Origin: an uncultured Croceicoccus sp.
GTDB taxonomy: Bacteria; Pseudomonadota; Alphaproteobacteria; Sphingomonadales; Sphingomonadaceae
Length of the DNA: 64,000 nt
Direction: 5' to 3'
Assembly (NCBI RefSeq): GCF_947496385.1
Contig: NZ_CANMCP010000001.1
Span: 620,001 to 684,000 of the forward strand
Numbering within the stretch: position 1 is the first letter of the stretch; each line of letters opens with the position of its first letter. Below the pieces are notes generated by a model that worked only from the letters and a program-made list of their open reading frames with translations, was not told where the DNA came from and did no database searches. This document shows, in pieces, positions 63,009-64,000 of the stretch. Made by a program: the position numbers and the translations under genes.

Positions 63009-64000
63009 ATGTTCGGCGCCCTGGCCAAATCGCTTTTCGGGTCTTCCAACGACCGTTACCTCAAATCGCTCGACAAGATCGTCGACCGCATCAACGCCCT
63101 CGAACCCGAATTCGAGGCCATGTCGGACGAGCAGATCACCGGCCAGACCGCGGCGTTCCGCGAGCGGCTGAACGCGGGCGAAACGCTCGACGATCTGCTG
63201 CCCGAGGCGTTCGCAACCGTGCGCGAGGGCGGCAAGCGCGTTTTCGGCATGCGCCATTTCGATGTGCAGATGGTGGGCGGCATCGTCCTTCACCGCGGCG
63301 AGATCGCCGAAATGCGCACGGGTGAGGGCAAGACGCTGGTCGCGACGCTCGCCGTTTATCTCAACGCGCTGGAGGGCAAGGGCGTCCATGTCGTCACCGT
63401 CAACGACTATCTCGCCGCGCGCGACGCCGAATGGATGGGGCAGCTTTACAATTTCCTCGGCCTGACGGTCGGCACCATCGTCCCCAAGATGAACGAGATG
63501 CAGCGCCGCGACGCCTATCGCTGCGACATCACCTATGCGACGAACAACGAGCTCGGCTTCGATTATCTGCGCGACAATATGAAGCACACGCGCGAGCAGC
63601 AGGTCCACCGTCCGTTCAACTATGCCATCGTCGACGAGGTCGATTCCATCCTCATCGACGAGGCGCGGACCCCGCTCATCATCTCCGGCCCGACCGACGA
63701 CAAGTCCGAACTTTACGTCAAGGTCCACGCGGTCGTCACGCAGATGACCGAGGACGATTACGAGAAGGACGAGAAGAGCCGCTCCATCACCATGACCGAG
63801 GACGGCATCGAACATGCCGAACAATTGCTGAAAGAGGCGGGGCTTCTCGAAACCGAGAACCTGTACGATTTCGAAAACACGCAGGTCGTTCATCACCTCG
63901 ATCAGGCGCTCAAGGCCAATGTGATGTTCAAGCGCGACACCGATTACATCGTGAAGGATGACAAGGTCGTCATCATCGACGAGTTCACGGGACGCATGAT
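63009..64000 (+). CDS. secA: Protein translocase ATPase SecA (3' end outside window)
   Basis: The first 331 residues or so of the Sec translocase motor, which pushes preproteins through SecYEG. Walker A MRTGEGKT (102-109), [30 protein letters not shown] and the [19 protein letters not shown] motif are all present. The start ATG 63009 has AAAAGGAAA just upstream. The reading frame is open to the window edge. Confidence 0.97.
   Translation, partial: MFGALAKSLFGSSNDRYLKSLDKIVDRINALEPEFEAMSDEQITGQTAAFRERLNAGETLDDLLPEAFATVREGGKRVFGMRHFDVQMVGGIVLHRGEIAEMRTGEGKTLVATLAVYLNALEGKGVHVVTVNDYLAARDAEWMGQLYNFLGLTVGTIVPKMNEMQRRDAYRCDITYATNNELGFDYLRDNMKHTREQQVHRPFNYAIVDEVDSILIDEARTPLIISGPTDDKSELYVKVHAVVTQMTEDDYEKDEKSRSITMTEDGIEHAEQLLKEAGLLETENLYDFENTQVVHHLDQALKANVMFKRDTDYIVKDDKVVIIDEFTGRM

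Overview
The window is a gene-dense, high-GC stretch of chromosome from an alphaproteobacterium, most likely of the Sphingomonadales (sphingomonad or erythrobacter type). This rests on gene content and order: a DivL-type pseudo-histidine kinase followed by tsaE-amgK-murU-addB-addA-trxA, a C4-pathway 5-aminolevulinate synthase, an ScfR/PccR-type regulator of propionyl-CoA metabolism, lepB-rnc-era, and isolated Flp-type pilins. No insertion sequence, prophage, CRISPR array, rRNA or origin was seen. Nearly all of it looks like core chromosome, and no gap between genes exceeds 300 bases.

Layout. 1-7.4 kb: end of nnr, an RNA methyltransferase, a MAPEG protein, then a polyamine block (carboxynorspermidine/carboxyspermidine synthase, a Cys-rich lipoprotein, carboxynorspermidine decarboxylase, ornithine decarboxylase with a structured leader). 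7.4-10.6 kb, minus strand: hemA, a membrane-anchored metallo-beta-lactamase-fold protein that has lost its metal ligands, and murI. 10.7-16.7 kb: plsY-dprA, topA and an MFS exporter. 16.7-19.1 kb, minus: lepB-rnc-era, divergent from pgi. 20.9-23.6 kb: an acidic mini-lipoprotein, gor and an outer-membrane barrel. 23.6-34.4 kb: a methylmalonyl-CoA pathway cluster, with a PccR-type regulator facing pccB, then a 26-residue membrane microprotein, mce, a PaaG-like crotonase, methylmalonyl-CoA mutase, bioB, an LprI-like secreted protein, pccA, a CsaA-like protein and DUF488. Many start codons overlap the preceding stop.

34.5-43.3 kb: two tandem DUF421 genes, aroB/aroK (minus), a 45-residue membrane protein, a large secreted protein of unknown function, a XerD-type recombinase, accA and an M48 lipoprotein protease. 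43.3-47.3 kb: two Flp-like pilins, a Nudix hydrolase, tRNA-Arg(ACG), hemerythrin plus phospholipase D, and a peroxiredoxin. 47.5-64 kb: ahcY behind an AT-rich palindrome, then divL-tsaE-amgK-murU-addB-addA-trxA, then hisN/suhB-like phosphatase and argJ on the minus strand, a small secreted protein, and the start of secA.

How the genes work together. The pcc cluster holds the route from propionyl-CoA to succinyl-CoA, its likely regulator with a paired TTTGCAAA site, and biotin synthase for the carboxylase cofactor. The divL run joins cell-cycle signalling, tRNA t6A modification, MurNAc recycling and AddAB recombinational repair by overlapping starts. The sites most worth a second look are the TTTGCAAA pair, the ODC leader, the ahcY palindrome, the microprotein inside the pcc operon, and the two pseudoenzymes (MBL-fold protein and DivL).
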